Positions 6,091 to 14,092 of a DNA stretch of 23,968 nt are shown one piece after another (the first letter of the stretch is position 1; the number at the start of each line of letters is the position of its first letter). A program made the translations under genes and the position numbers. Source of the stretch: DASYYE01 sp035946955 (GTDB lineage Bacteria; Actinomycetota; Actinomycetes; Streptosporangiales; Streptosporangiaceae); assembly GCA_035946955.1 (NCBI GenBank), contig DASYYE010000033.1:1-23968 (forward strand), in the 5' to 3' direction. Below the pieces are notes generated by a model. That model was given only the letters and a program-made list of their open reading frames with translations. It was not told the origin of the DNA and ran no database searches.

Positions 6091-7155
6091 ATGCGCATGA
6101 ACCGCATCGATGTCGTCCTCGCCATGTGCGTCCTGACTGCATCGCTAGGCGTCGCCTCCAGCGCGGTGGCCTCGAGCGCCCGCGCCACCCAGGCGACGAC
6201 CTTCGAGACGTGGTCGTACCCCGACTCGGTCGGCAGCCCGGCGTGCACCGCGCCGAGCGAGTACCACGACGGCCGGGTGAAAGACGGGTACCTGGTCCCC
6301 GAGTACTTCTACATCAACCGCAACGGCAACCTGGTCAAGGAGACCACGACCGACGGCAGCGGCAACTGCAACACCTACAGTCCAGCCAACGCCGCCGATG
6401 TCAGGGCCTGGTCGAAGTACCAGTACATGCTGGTCTCCGCGATGAGCGCGGGCAGGGTTGCCAAGGTCGTGACGAACCCGTCGAAGTGGCCGGGCATGAA
6501 CTCCACCCTGGTCAGTTTCGCCAAGAAGATCGGCTTCACCGGCATCGAGGTCGACTTCGAGGCCTTCTGGTCCTGGCCGCCCACCGTGCTCACCGACTAC
6601 AACGCGTACCTGCGGTCCCTGGTCTCGGCCGCCCATGCACAGGGCATCCTCGTCGACGTCGACGCACCCGCGATGACCGGCCCCGCCAGCTTCTACAACC
6701 TCGCGAAAACCGTCAGCACCGGTGTCGACCACATCACGGTCATGGCGCTCGACGAAGAGTACGACACCAACGGCGGCGGGCTCTGCCCGGCCAACTCCCC
6801 ACTGTCGTGGCTGAAGACAGTAGCCACCTACGCCAAGTCACAGGTCCCGGTCAGCAAGCTGTTCATCAGCATCGGCTCCTACGGCTACCACGCCGCCTAC
6901 CCGTGCAAGACAAGCACCATCGTCGGCAACATCCCCTTCTCCACGACACAGACCGAACCCGGCTACTCATCCAACCCCGCCACCATCGCGGCACGCCGCG
7001 ACGCCGGCTCCGGTGAGATCAGATGGACCAAGAACGGGGTCCAGTACGACTACATCGACAAGACCGCCCTCGACATGAAGCTGAACGTCCTGACCAGCAT
7101 CGGCATCACCAACGTCGGCGTCTGGTCACTCGGCGGCGGCAACCCCTGGTTCTGA
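6091..7155 (+). CDS. Secreted GH18-like glycoside hydrolase
   Basis: A 354-residue protein with a Sec signal peptide (basic MRMNR, hydrophobic core about 7-28, cleavage probably between 29 and 36). The mature part looks like a GH18-type (beta/alpha)8 barrel. GFTGIEVDFEAF at 148-159 fits the strand-4 motif ending DxE, with E157 as the predicted acid and D155 as its partner; the first Asp of the classical DGxDxDxE is not kept. HITVMALDEEYD at 214-225 fits the strand-6 region, LFISIGSYGYH an inner strand, and GVWSLGGGNPWF at the C-terminus fits the last strand with its substrate-stacking Trp. The true substrate (chitin, peptidoglycan or another glycan) is uncertain. ATG 6091 follows AGGAG by 7 bases. 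Expression is probably controlled by the operator at 6035-6076. Confidence 0.75.
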   Translation: MRMNRIDVVLAMCVLTASLGVASSAVASSARATQATTFETWSYPDSVGSPACTAPSEYHDGRVKDGYLVPEYFYINRNGNLVKETTTDGSGNCNTYSPANAADVRAWSKYQYMLVSAMSAGRVAKVVTNPSKWPGMNSTLVSFAKKIGFTGIEVDFEAFWSWPPTVLTDYNAYLRSLVSAAHAQGILVDVDAPAMTGPASFYNLAKTVSTGVDHITVMALDEEYDTNGGGLCPANSPLSWLKTVATYAKSQVPVSKLFISIGSYGYHAAYPCKTSTIVGNIPFSTTQTEPGYSSNPATIAARRDAGSGEIRWTKNGVQYDYIDKTALDMKLNVLTSIGITNVGVWSLGGGNPWF

Positions 7156-7286
7156 GATTTCCCTTCCGACGCCCCACTCATCGGTGCGGTCGCGCTTGCT
7201 GTGGATGCCCTGCGGGGCGGGAGCAACTGGACCGATGGGAAAAGCGTCTCTGTCTCATCCACGATGATCAGTGAAGGACTACGGTC

Positions 7287-9002
7287 ATGAGACGTCTGTT
7301 CAGTAGACGCATAGCCATTACCGCGACGCTCGGCGCCGCGGCCCTTCTAGCCGCAGCCTGTGGGTCAAGCTCCTCGGGGGGAAGCGGCAGCGGGTCCAGC
7401 GCCAGCGGGTCGCTGTTCATCAGCAACGCCGCCGGCACCACCTGGACCTGCCAGTTCGACCCCTACAACCCCACGTACCAGGGGCTCTCCTTCGGACCGG
7501 TGTATGAACCGCTCATGTACGCCGACTCCCTGCTGCCCGGCCCGGCGGGCTACAAGCTCACGCCGATGCTGGCCACCGGCTACACCTGGTCGAACGGCAC
7601 CAAGACGCTCACGTTCAATATCCGCCAGGGCGTTAAGTTCAGCAATGGCACCCCGCTGACCGCGGCCGACGTGGCGTTCACCTTCAACATGATGAAGAAG
7701 TACCCGGGCACCGACTTCACGTCGCTGTGGGCCGCGGCCGGCGGCCCGCTCACTGGTGTGGTGGCCAAGGGCGACCAGGTCGTGATCACCATGAGCCGCC
7801 CCGGGCCGTACTACTTCTACTACATCGCCGACCAGGTCCCGATCGTGCCGATGTCCATCTGGTCCCACATCACCAACCCGGCGACCGTCAAGGACACCAC
7901 CCCGGTCGGCACCGGCCCCTACACGGTGGGCGCCTGCTCGGGCCAGAACATCCAGTACAAGGCCAACCCGCACTACTGGCAGCCGGGCAAGCCCAAGGTC
8001 GAGACCGTCAACTTCCCGGCCTACCTGAGCAACACCCCCGCCAACCAGTGCCTGTCCAGCGGCCAGTGCCAGTGGGGCGCCCAGTACATCCCCGGCATCC
8101 AGCACTTCTACCTGTCCCGCAGTCCGGACAACCACTACTGGTTCCCGGCGATCTCCAACGTGTCGGTCGTCATCAACCTGACCAAGCCACTGCTGAACAA
8201 TGTGGCGGTCCGCCAGGCCATGGCCTACGCGATCAACCGGCCGCAGGTCTCTCAGCTCGGCGAGTCCGGCTACGAGCCAGCGGCGAACCAGACCGACATC
8301 CTGACCACGAGTAACACTGCGTCCGCGAGCTGGTACGACGCGGTACAGGCGGCGCGGTACGGCAACGACTACGCCTACAACCCGGCCAAGGCCGAGCAGA
8401 TCCTCAGCGCGGCGGGCTTCCAGCCGGGCCAGGGCGGGGTCCGGCAGAACTCCAAGGGCCAGAAGCTGTCGTTCACCATCGTCAACAACAACGGTTACTC
8501 CGACTGGGAGAACTCGATCCAGGTCATCATTTCGGACCTGGCCAAGGTCGGCATCCAGGTGACGGCGCAGAACGTGGCCTACAGCACCTACACCTCCGAC
8601 CTGCAGCAGGGCACCTTCGAACTGGGCTACTACGCGCAGACCGGTGGCCCGACCCCGGTCTACGAAATGCGCCAGTGGCTGCTCTCGGGCAACTCGGCCA
8701 AGATCGGCCAGACCGCGCCGTCGAACTTCGGGCGCTACACCAGCAAGTCCACAGACGCGCTGTTCACCGCCTACGGCAACACCACTGTCCGTGCGGTGCA
8801 GCAGTCGATCGTTAACAAGCTGCAGAACATCATGCTGGCGCAGGTTCCGTTCATCCCGGTCACCGAGCAAGTGGACTGGGACCAGTACAGCACCGCGCAG
8901 TTCACCGGCTGGCCCACCCAGGCCAACCCCTACGCCCTGCCGTCCCAGTACCAGGCCCCCGACTGGGAGCAAACCCTGCTGAACCTGGTCCCGAAGAAGT
9001 AA
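7287..9002 (+). CDS. Family 5 extracellular solute-binding lipoprotein (peptide/oligosaccharide ABC type)
   Basis: A 571-residue lipoprotein: basic MRRLFSRR, hydrophobic stretch, lipobox LAAAC with C25 as lipidation site, then a Ser/Gly linker to about residue 50. The rest is an SBP_bac_5 domain; the segment RQGVKFSNGTPLTAADVAFT near residues 112-132 is the family signature, and the length fits DppA/OppA-like proteins. Such proteins capture peptides, nickel or oligosaccharides outside the membrane for an ABC importer. No permease or ATPase gene is adjacent: a tandem stem-loop follows and the next gene is on the other strand, so it is an orphan in this window. It lies 131 bp after the GH18-like gene in the same direction and could import that enzyme's products, by inference only. 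GAAGGA lies upstream of ATG 7287. Confidence 0.9.
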   Translation: MRRLFSRRIAITATLGAAALLAAACGSSSSGGSGSGSSASGSLFISNAAGTTWTCQFDPYNPTYQGLSFGPVYEPLMYADSLLPGPAGYKLTPMLATGYTWSNGTKTLTFNIRQGVKFSNGTPLTAADVAFTFNMMKKYPGTDFTSLWAAAGGPLTGVVAKGDQVVITMSRPGPYYFYYIADQVPIVPMSIWSHITNPATVKDTTPVGTGPYTVGACSGQNIQYKANPHYWQPGKPKVETVNFPAYLSNTPANQCLSSGQCQWGAQYIPGIQHFYLSRSPDNHYWFPAISNVSVVINLTKPLLNNVAVRQAMAYAINRPQVSQLGESGYEPAANQTDILTTSNTASASWYDAVQAARYGNDYAYNPAKAEQILSAAGFQPGQGGVRQNSKGQKLSFTIVNNNGYSDWENSIQVIISDLAKVGIQVTAQNVAYSTYTSDLQQGTFELGYYAQTGGPTPVYEMRQWLLSGNSAKIGQTAPSNFGRYTSKSTDALFTAYGNTTVRAVQQSIVNKLQNIMLAQVPFIPVTEQVDWDQYSTAQFTGWPTQANPYALPSQYQAPDWEQTLLNLVPKK

Positions 9003-9019
9003 CGAGACAACGCACCGTG

Positions 9020-9052
9020 GTGGCGGCGGCAAGCACCACGTGCCGCCGCCAC
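9020..9052 (+). terminator. Stem-loop 1 after the solute-binding protein gene
   Basis: GTGGCGGCGGCA (9020-9031) pairs perfectly with TGCCGCCGCCAC (9041-9052), 9-base loop, 17 bp after the stop codon. Very stable; typical of actinobacterial terminators without a T-run. Confidence 0.7.
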
Positions 9053-9070
9053 GCCACCAGCACCACGTGG

Positions 9071-9102
9071 CCAGTGCCCGCCGTCCCAGCGGCGGGCACT
9101 GG
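9071..9102 (+). terminator. Stem-loop 2 after the solute-binding protein gene
   Basis: CCAGTGCCCGCCG (9071-9083) pairs perfectly with CGGCGGGCACTGG (9090-9102) around a 6-base loop. Together with the preceding stem it forms a tandem terminator. Confidence 0.7.
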
Positions 9103-9258
9103 CGGACCTTGACCGCAGCCAGCCAATGAGAGCGACACACGTACCAGTGAGGCTGCGCCTCTGACCGCCTAGCCGCGTGGTTGCTGCTGGTCAGACCGCT
9201 CGGTGTGATCACGCCTGGGCTCCCGGGTCTATGGGAGGCCCGACGGAGGTTCCGGGGG

Positions 9259-9289
9259 TGAGCGGGGGCGGCTCACCGCCCCCCGCTCA
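9259..9289 (-). terminator. Stem-loop after the S53 peptidase gene
   Basis: TGAGCGGGGG (9259-9268) pairs with CCCCCGCTCA (9280-9289), 8 bp downstream of the peptidase stop at 9298. It stands opposite the tandem stem-loops of the converging gene, so both transcripts end in this gap. Confidence 0.65.
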
Positions 9290-9297
9290 GTGCTGGT

Positions 9298-10515
9298 TCA
9301 GGGGTAGTTGATGGGGCTGCCGAGACCGGTCACGAGGTCGTAGCCCTTGCCAGCAGTGCATTCGGTGCCGCAGCCACCATTGCGGCCGCTGGTGATGTCG
9401 CGGAGGTTGGCCGTGTAGCCACCGGAGTAGATGGCCGAGTCACCCTGCAGCGCGGTCTTGCCCGCCGAGGCGCCAGCGGCGAGGATGCCCGCCCAGGCCG
9501 GCGCGCCCACACTCGTGCCGCCGACCGTCAGCCAGCCGCCATTGTCGCTGGAGTACACGGACACGCCAGTATCCGGGTTGGCGTCGAACGAGACGTCGGG
9601 GATGCCCCGCTTGCCGCTGGTCAGCGCGTTGATCGACGCCGCCCCTGACACCGGCCCGCTGTAGCTGGACTGGTAGCCGGGGACCTTCTCGAAGCGGGAG
9701 ACGCCGCCACCAGAGCCCCACCACGCGACCTCGGTGACGTGGCTGCCACAAGTGGTGCCCGAACACCCGTTCAGCGTGGTCCCGCCAACCGCGACCACGT
9801 TGGGGGAGGCGGCGGGGTAACTGAGGCCGTGCCCGCTGTCCCCGGACGACGCGGTGTACAGGGTTCCGGGGTGGGCGAACGTGGAGTCATTGGACGTTTC
9901 GCCTGAGGACTCGGTGTAGCCCCAGCTCGTGGACACCTCAGTGGCGTTGAGCGTGTCGGCGAAGGCGACCCCCTTGTACAGGGGGATGCCGAGGGCGACC
10001 TGGACCAGCACGATCTTCGCGGCCGGGGCTTCCGCGTGGGCCCACTCGATGTCGAGTGACTCCTCTAGGTTCCAGCTTGGGTTGGTGCCCACTGCGCCCT
10101 CGGGAGTGTACGCCTTGAAGCACGGCCTGGCCTGGGCCAGCGAGGTGCAGGTGGAGAGCGCCGGGTAGCCGTACTGCTTGTTGAACTTGTTGAGGTCGGC
10201 GAGCGCGGTCGCGTCGCGGAAATAGTCCACGATCGCGATGACCTGGCCCTTCCCGGCACCAGAGCTAGGCGACATCCCGGACAGGTGGTAGACCTTGGCG
10301 ATGGCGCCCGGGGGCAGCCCGCTGGGTGCTTTGCTGGCGAATACCGGTTTCCCGTCGCGCGTGTGGCCGAGGACCTTGGTCTCCAGCGGCAGTCTCACGG
10401 TGAAGGCCGGGCCGCCCATTGGCGCGGCATGCGCGGCACCGCCGGAGGCGGCCCCACCCAGGACAGCGAGCGCCGCCCCAGCGGTCACCAGGCCCGCCCG
10501 CGTCTTCCAGTCCAT
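9298..10515 (-). CDS. Secreted S53-family (sedolisin-like) serine-carboxyl peptidase
   Basis: A 405-residue protein starting at ATG 10515. GGAAGGG sits 7 bases upstream; a GTG 18 bases earlier in frame would place the start inside that site and is not preferred. Signal peptide about 1-31 with AHA cleavage. Catalytic set as in sedolisin: E151 and D155 in NLEESLDIEWAHA, nucleophile S335 in GGTSVGAP, and oxyanion-hole D226 in SSGDSGHG. The C-terminal RDITSG (D373) and GYDLVTGLGSP (D393) form the Ca2+ site of the family. The usual prodomain of 150-200 residues is missing; only about 60 residues separate signal peptide and catalytic domain. S53 enzymes normally act at acidic pH. It lies 92 bp after the rhamnosidase gene with a strong stem-loop between, so co-transcription is uncertain. 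Confidence 0.92.
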   Translation of the reverse strand: MDWKTRAGLVTAGAALAVLGGAASGGAAHAAPMGGPAFTVRLPLETKVLGHTRDGKPVFASKAPSGLPPGAIAKVYHLSGMSPSSGAGKGQVIAIVDYFRDATALADLNKFNKQYGYPALSTCTSLAQARPCFKAYTPEGAVGTNPSWNLEESLDIEWAHAEAPAAKIVLVQVALGIPLYKGVAFADTLNATEVSTSWGYTESSGETSNDSTFAHPGTLYTASSGDSGHGLSYPAASPNVVAVGGTTLNGCSGTTCGSHVTEVAWWGSGGGVSRFEKVPGYQSSYSGPVSGAASINALTSGKRGIPDVSFDANPDTGVSVYSSDNGGWLTVGGTSVGAPAWAGILAAGASAGKTALQGDSAIYSGGYTANLRDITSGRNGGCGTECTAGKGYDLVTGLGSPINYP

Positions 10516-10560
10516 TGCTAGTCCCTTCCGCACGGCCGATGGGGCCGCGCCATCCCAGTT

Positions 10561-10602
10561 CGATCACTCCCGCAGCCGCCCGCGCGGCTGCGGGAGTGAT
10601 CG
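10561..10602 (-). terminator. Perfect 19-bp stem with 4-base loop between rhamnosidase and S53 genes
   Basis: CGATCACTCCCGCAGCCGC (10561-10579) and its exact complement (10584-10602) flank CCGC. The stem begins 6 bp after the rhamnosidase stop codon and ends 46 bp before the S53 start. It is either a terminator or an intercistronic stabiliser giving unequal expression of the two genes. No obvious promoter was found in the 45 bp between it and the S53 start. Confidence 0.7.
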
Positions 10603-10607
10603 GCCGC

Positions 10608-13193
10608 TCAGCCGCCCGCGCGGACGATGACCGTGGTGGTGGCGCCGCCGCGGATGCCGTGCAGCGTCACGTAGCCGCCACTGAGGCCGGCACCGAAGGC
10701 TGTGGCGTGCCCACTGGCCCACGCGACCCGGCCATTGACGATGACCTGGACATGGCTGTTTGTGACGGGGACCGAGATGTCGCCGGACGTGCCGCGTGGC
10801 GCGGTCACACTCACCGTGAAGTCCTGCGCCGGCGGGTGCCCAAAGTGCGTGAGCAGCGGTCCGTGTGGGGTCGGGATCTGGCCCTCTGCCCATGACACCA
10901 AGCCGGGATGTGGCTTCACCGACCACGTCCCGAAGCCGGGACTGGTGGGCATGACGCCCAGCATTTCGTTGGTCAGTTCCGGCACCACCCCGGTTGACCA
11001 GCCATGGGCTGCCGAGGTGAAGGCGCCTTCATACATCGACCCGCCCGCGCCGATGCCCTCCCAGTCGGTGATGCCGGGGTCATGACCGTACATCCACCCG
11101 TAGAGCCGTTGGATCTCGTTGAGGGCCGAGCCCGCACGACCGGTCTGGAAACGGGCCTCGATCTCCGGGAACGAGGTGAATGCGTAGACCCGCTGTGACC
11201 CGTCGGAGACGACGGAGTTGTTGTCGAAGAAGGCGTTCCCATAGGGCTGGGCGGTTGTCTTGGCCAGGTAGCTGAGCGCGGAGGCGGCACGGGATGGATC
11301 AGCGACTCCGGCCATGATGGCCATCGCGTTGCCGTCCTGCGGGTGGCTCACCGGGCCCGTGTTCGAGTCCAGGTAGGCCCCGGCCGCCGGGTCCCAGAGG
11401 TTGGCGTTGATGGCGCTGGAGACCGTCTGCGCCCGCTGGGCCCAGGCCGTGGCGTCGGATGTGTCACCCAGTGCCTTCGCCATCTGGCTGGCGTCGTTCA
11501 GCGCCATGACGTACAGCGCGTTGTAGTAGGTGACCTCACCGCTGCGCGGCAGGAACGCGTAGTCGCCATACCCACTGGTCCCATTCAGGCCTTTGTCCAG
11601 CAGGCCATTGGAGTCCGTGACCGACGGGTACCAGGTGTTGAGCAGCTTGACGAGGTTGGGCAGGTACGTCGACGCGTAGCCCGTGTCGCCGGTGTAGAGC
11701 ACGTACTCCCAACTGTCGACGGCCCACCACATCGGGTAGTCGAAGAGCGGGAGGGTGTAGTTGGCGATCGAGGCCGGCGGGATCCAGCCATCGCCCCGCT
11801 GGTGGTCGGCCAGGTCAGCCAGGACATTGCGGACGGGAGTGCCGTTGGCGTGGGTGAGGTAGTCGGTCAGCCCTGACACCGCGATGTCGCCGTCATAGGG
11901 GTCGCGGTCGCGTTTGGCGCCGTCGAAGATCACCGTCTTGCCGTCGAGCGTGGGGCTGTTGGCGTTACGCGGGTCGGTGGTGTCGGGCAGGAACGTGTCA
12001 GTGCCCAGTTCGTCGGTGTACGACGCGCCGTACCAGTACTTGTTGAGCTGGGTGTTGGAGGACAGGAACCAGCCCTTGTAGGTGGATGGAGTGCCGAGGT
12101 AGGGCGTGAAGTCGAGGGAGACACCGCTGATCTTCACCGTGCCGGTGTCTTGCGTGTAGGGCGCGTCGCTCGCCAGGGCGGCGAGCGTGATCTTCATGTA
12201 CCTGAAGCCGTGCAGGCCGTCGTCGCACACCTGTGTCCCGTCCGCGCAGCCGTGGGTGTCCGTCCAGGTCTGCGGCGTGGACGGGACGGCGACCTGGTCG
12301 GTCCCCGGGGTGATCGTGTCGCCGTTGTCGGAGCGAGTGAAGTCGGACCGGTTGGTCAGGTACTGGGTCGTCTCGGAAAAGGCGAGTTCGAGGCCAGGGT
12401 GGTTCGTGGAGGCGCCCGCGAGATTGAGCCGGGGAAAGCCGGCGACGTCCTTGCCGAAGTCGACCGTTACCGAGGGCGCCGGCGGGGCCAGGCCGGGATA
12501 CACCTCATTGATCCGCGTGTACTCACCCTGCGGTGTGTTCTGGTCCTGCGTCACCGTGATCTGCACCTGAGTGGTGCTCACTGGCTGGGGGAAGGGCACC
12601 TGCCGCTCGATCGCGGAGTTACCCGTCACCGTGGCCTGGGTGACCCAGGCCGTCCCGTTCCAGGTCGCCACTGTGTAGTCGACCGGGACGCCGTCACTGT
12701 TGGACAGCACGGTAATGCCCGGCAGGGTGACAGCGGCCGGCGATGTGACGATGAGCCACGCCGGGTAGGTGGCGGGGGTCGCGTCGTTCCAGAACGTTTG
12801 GGTGTTGCCGTCGATCGCGTTGGTGGGGACGTAGGTCCGTACCTGGCCGTTGACGGTGTTGGGAGTGTGGTAGGAGGACGCGGTCGCGGTCGTCCCAGCG
12901 GGCCAGGTGGGCGGCGGCGTCGCGGTGAATGTCGCGACTCCATTGCCGAGCACGCCGACGGGGTTCTGCACGTCTCCGGAGGTGGACAGGACACGTACCG
13001 GGAGGACGTCCCGGCTCGATGGCGCCACCACGTACTGCTGCCAGGAGGTTACCTGCCCACTCCCGTCGCTGTGCTGGGAGGAGGCAAGCGCTGGCACGGA
13101 CGCTGCCGACACCATCCCCAGCGCCACCACGACCACCGCTGCCACGATGCCGCGTGACCTGCCGCCGCGCCATCTTGATCGCCATCGGCCCAT
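10608..13193 (-). CDS. Secreted GH78-family alpha-L-rhamnosidase with discoidin-like domain
   Basis: An 861-residue protein with an N-terminal signal peptide (basic 1-15, hydrophobic 16-37). Residues about 100-235 form an F5/8-type C (discoidin, CBM32-like) module, recognised by TASSYHT at the start and the NAIDGNTQTFWND strand. A beta-sandwich follows and then the (alpha/alpha)6 catalytic barrel from about 375 to 770. The GH78 signature is at 424-436, DGAKRDRDPYDGD, carrying the acidic residues of the active site; the family more often has W where Y433 stands. The late WEGIGAGGSMYEGAF with HGWSTGVVPEL fits the end of the barrel, and a C-terminal beta domain closes the protein. It releases terminal L-rhamnose from pectin or plant glycosides, feeding the uptake genes upstream. 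ATG 13193 has GAGGGAG at a good distance. A LacI-type site lies 29 bp upstream. Confidence 0.92.
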   Translation of the reverse strand: MGRWRSRWRGGRSRGIVAAVVVVALGMVSAASVPALASSQHSDGSGQVTSWQQYVVAPSSRDVLPVRVLSTSGDVQNPVGVLGNGVATFTATPPPTWPAGTTATASSYHTPNTVNGQVRTYVPTNAIDGNTQTFWNDATPATYPAWLIVTSPAAVTLPGITVLSNSDGVPVDYTVATWNGTAWVTQATVTGNSAIERQVPFPQPVSTTQVQITVTQDQNTPQGEYTRINEVYPGLAPPAPSVTVDFGKDVAGFPRLNLAGASTNHPGLELAFSETTQYLTNRSDFTRSDNGDTITPGTDQVAVPSTPQTWTDTHGCADGTQVCDDGLHGFRYMKITLAALASDAPYTQDTGTVKISGVSLDFTPYLGTPSTYKGWFLSSNTQLNKYWYGASYTDELGTDTFLPDTTDPRNANSPTLDGKTVIFDGAKRDRDPYDGDIAVSGLTDYLTHANGTPVRNVLADLADHQRGDGWIPPASIANYTLPLFDYPMWWAVDSWEYVLYTGDTGYASTYLPNLVKLLNTWYPSVTDSNGLLDKGLNGTSGYGDYAFLPRSGEVTYYNALYVMALNDASQMAKALGDTSDATAWAQRAQTVSSAINANLWDPAAGAYLDSNTGPVSHPQDGNAMAIMAGVADPSRAASALSYLAKTTAQPYGNAFFDNNSVVSDGSQRVYAFTSFPEIEARFQTGRAGSALNEIQRLYGWMYGHDPGITDWEGIGAGGSMYEGAFTSAAHGWSTGVVPELTNEMLGVMPTSPGFGTWSVKPHPGLVSWAEGQIPTPHGPLLTHFGHPPAQDFTVSVTAPRGTSGDISVPVTNSHVQVIVNGRVAWASGHATAFGAGLSGGYVTLHGIRGGATTTVIVRAGG

Positions 13194-13221
13194 GCCCAGG
13201 CTCCCTCATGAGGTGTAGAAA

Positions 13222-13237
13222 GTCTTAGAACGTTTCA
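13222..13237 (-). promoter_or_regulatory. Candidate LacI-type operator upstream of the rhamnosidase gene
   Basis: Read on the minus strand: TGAAACGTTCTAAGAC. The inner TGAAAC-GTTCTA is a near-palindrome with a central CG, as expected for LacI-family sites. Fifteen of 16 bases match the copy upstream of lacI (17367-17382). It lies 29 bp before the rhamnosidase start, suited to block transcription. Confidence 0.6.
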
Positions 13238-13426
13238 GTCCTTGGGACAAAACCCTGACGTCCCCGGGCAAGCCGGTGCAAGACAATGGCCAAGTCATGG
13301 CCGGATGTGGCCACTGCAAAGCCACGGAGGTGCCCGGCGAACTGGACGACGTCTGAGTCCTCCACCGAGACCGCCACCAAGACCAATGGGCTATGAGACT
13401 GGTGACTGGCCCGGCAGCCCCATCGA

Positions 13427-14092
13427 CTACCAGCAACCCCCGACGGCACTCCCCGGTTCGACCAGGACGACTTCCAGGGTCCGGGGCCCGTGCACGCCCT
13501 CTACGCGCTCGAGCTCGATGTCGCTGGTCGCGGAGGGGCCGCTGATCCAGGTATGTGGCCGGTCCAGGTGTGGTGCGAGGCGCTCGATGGCCTCGGGCAC
13601 CAAGGTGACGACCTGTTCGGCGCGCACGATGCACAGGTGGTAGTCGGGCACCAGCGTGATCGCGCGCCTGCCCTGACCGGGTGAACCGTCCAAGACGATG
13701 GTGCCGGTCTCGGCGATGGCGACCGCCGCCCCGGTGACCACGCCGTCGAAGTCGTCGAGTTCCTGCGCGGACAGGCCCTCGTCAACGATGGCCTCGATCC
13801 CCGGTGGCAGCGGCGGCAGGCCCAGTCCGCGGGGCACCACGATGCGCCTCACGCCGCGGTCGGTGATGGCGGCAGCGACTGTGGCGCCGACATCGCTGGG
13901 CACAGCGCGCCTGACGAGTGCCCGGTAGTCCCTGAGCCGCGCTGCGAGGAGGTCGAGGTTGCCAGCGACATCGCCGTCCCCCTGCGTCCGGTAGGCCCGG
14001 CGGGTCTCGCCGCCGTCGGTCGCCGTGGGCGCTCCGCCGTTGCAGCGCAGCGCCGCGCGGACCCGGGCCAGCACCTCGTCGCGCGGGTTCAC
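13427..14092 (-). CDS. lutC: Lactate utilisation protein C (LUD domain)
   Basis: A 221-residue protein when started at GTG 14092, which overlaps the lutB stop as GTGA and has GGAG 6 bases upstream. An ATG at 14122 would give 231 residues but lacks a well-placed site. The LUD domain fills residues about 60-215: GVVTGAAVAIAETGTIVLD, then SPGQGRRAITLVPDYHLCIV, and GPSATSDIELERVEGVHGPR are typical LutC segments. With LutA and LutB it forms the iron-sulfur L-lactate oxidising system that converts L-lactate to pyruvate. As last gene of lacI-lutABC it should be expressed with the regulator. No strong terminator was found in the 233 bp after its stop. Confidence 0.9.
   Translation of the reverse strand: MNPRDEVLARVRAALRCNGGAPTATDGGETRRAYRTQGDGDVAGNLDLLAARLRDYRALVRRAVPSDVGATVAAAITDRGVRRIVVPRGLGLPPLPPGIEAIVDEGLSAQELDDFDGVVTGAAVAIAETGTIVLDGSPGQGRRAITLVPDYHLCIVRAEQVVTLVPEAIERLAPHLDRPHTWISGPSATSDIELERVEGVHGPRTLEVVLVEPGSAVGGCW

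Noticed and set aside
7365..9212. 615-codon open frame on the minus strand opposite the solute-binding protein gene
   Set aside because: It mirrors the GC-rich third codon positions of a clear lipoprotein gene, and its product is Val/Gly/Arg-rich without any domain.
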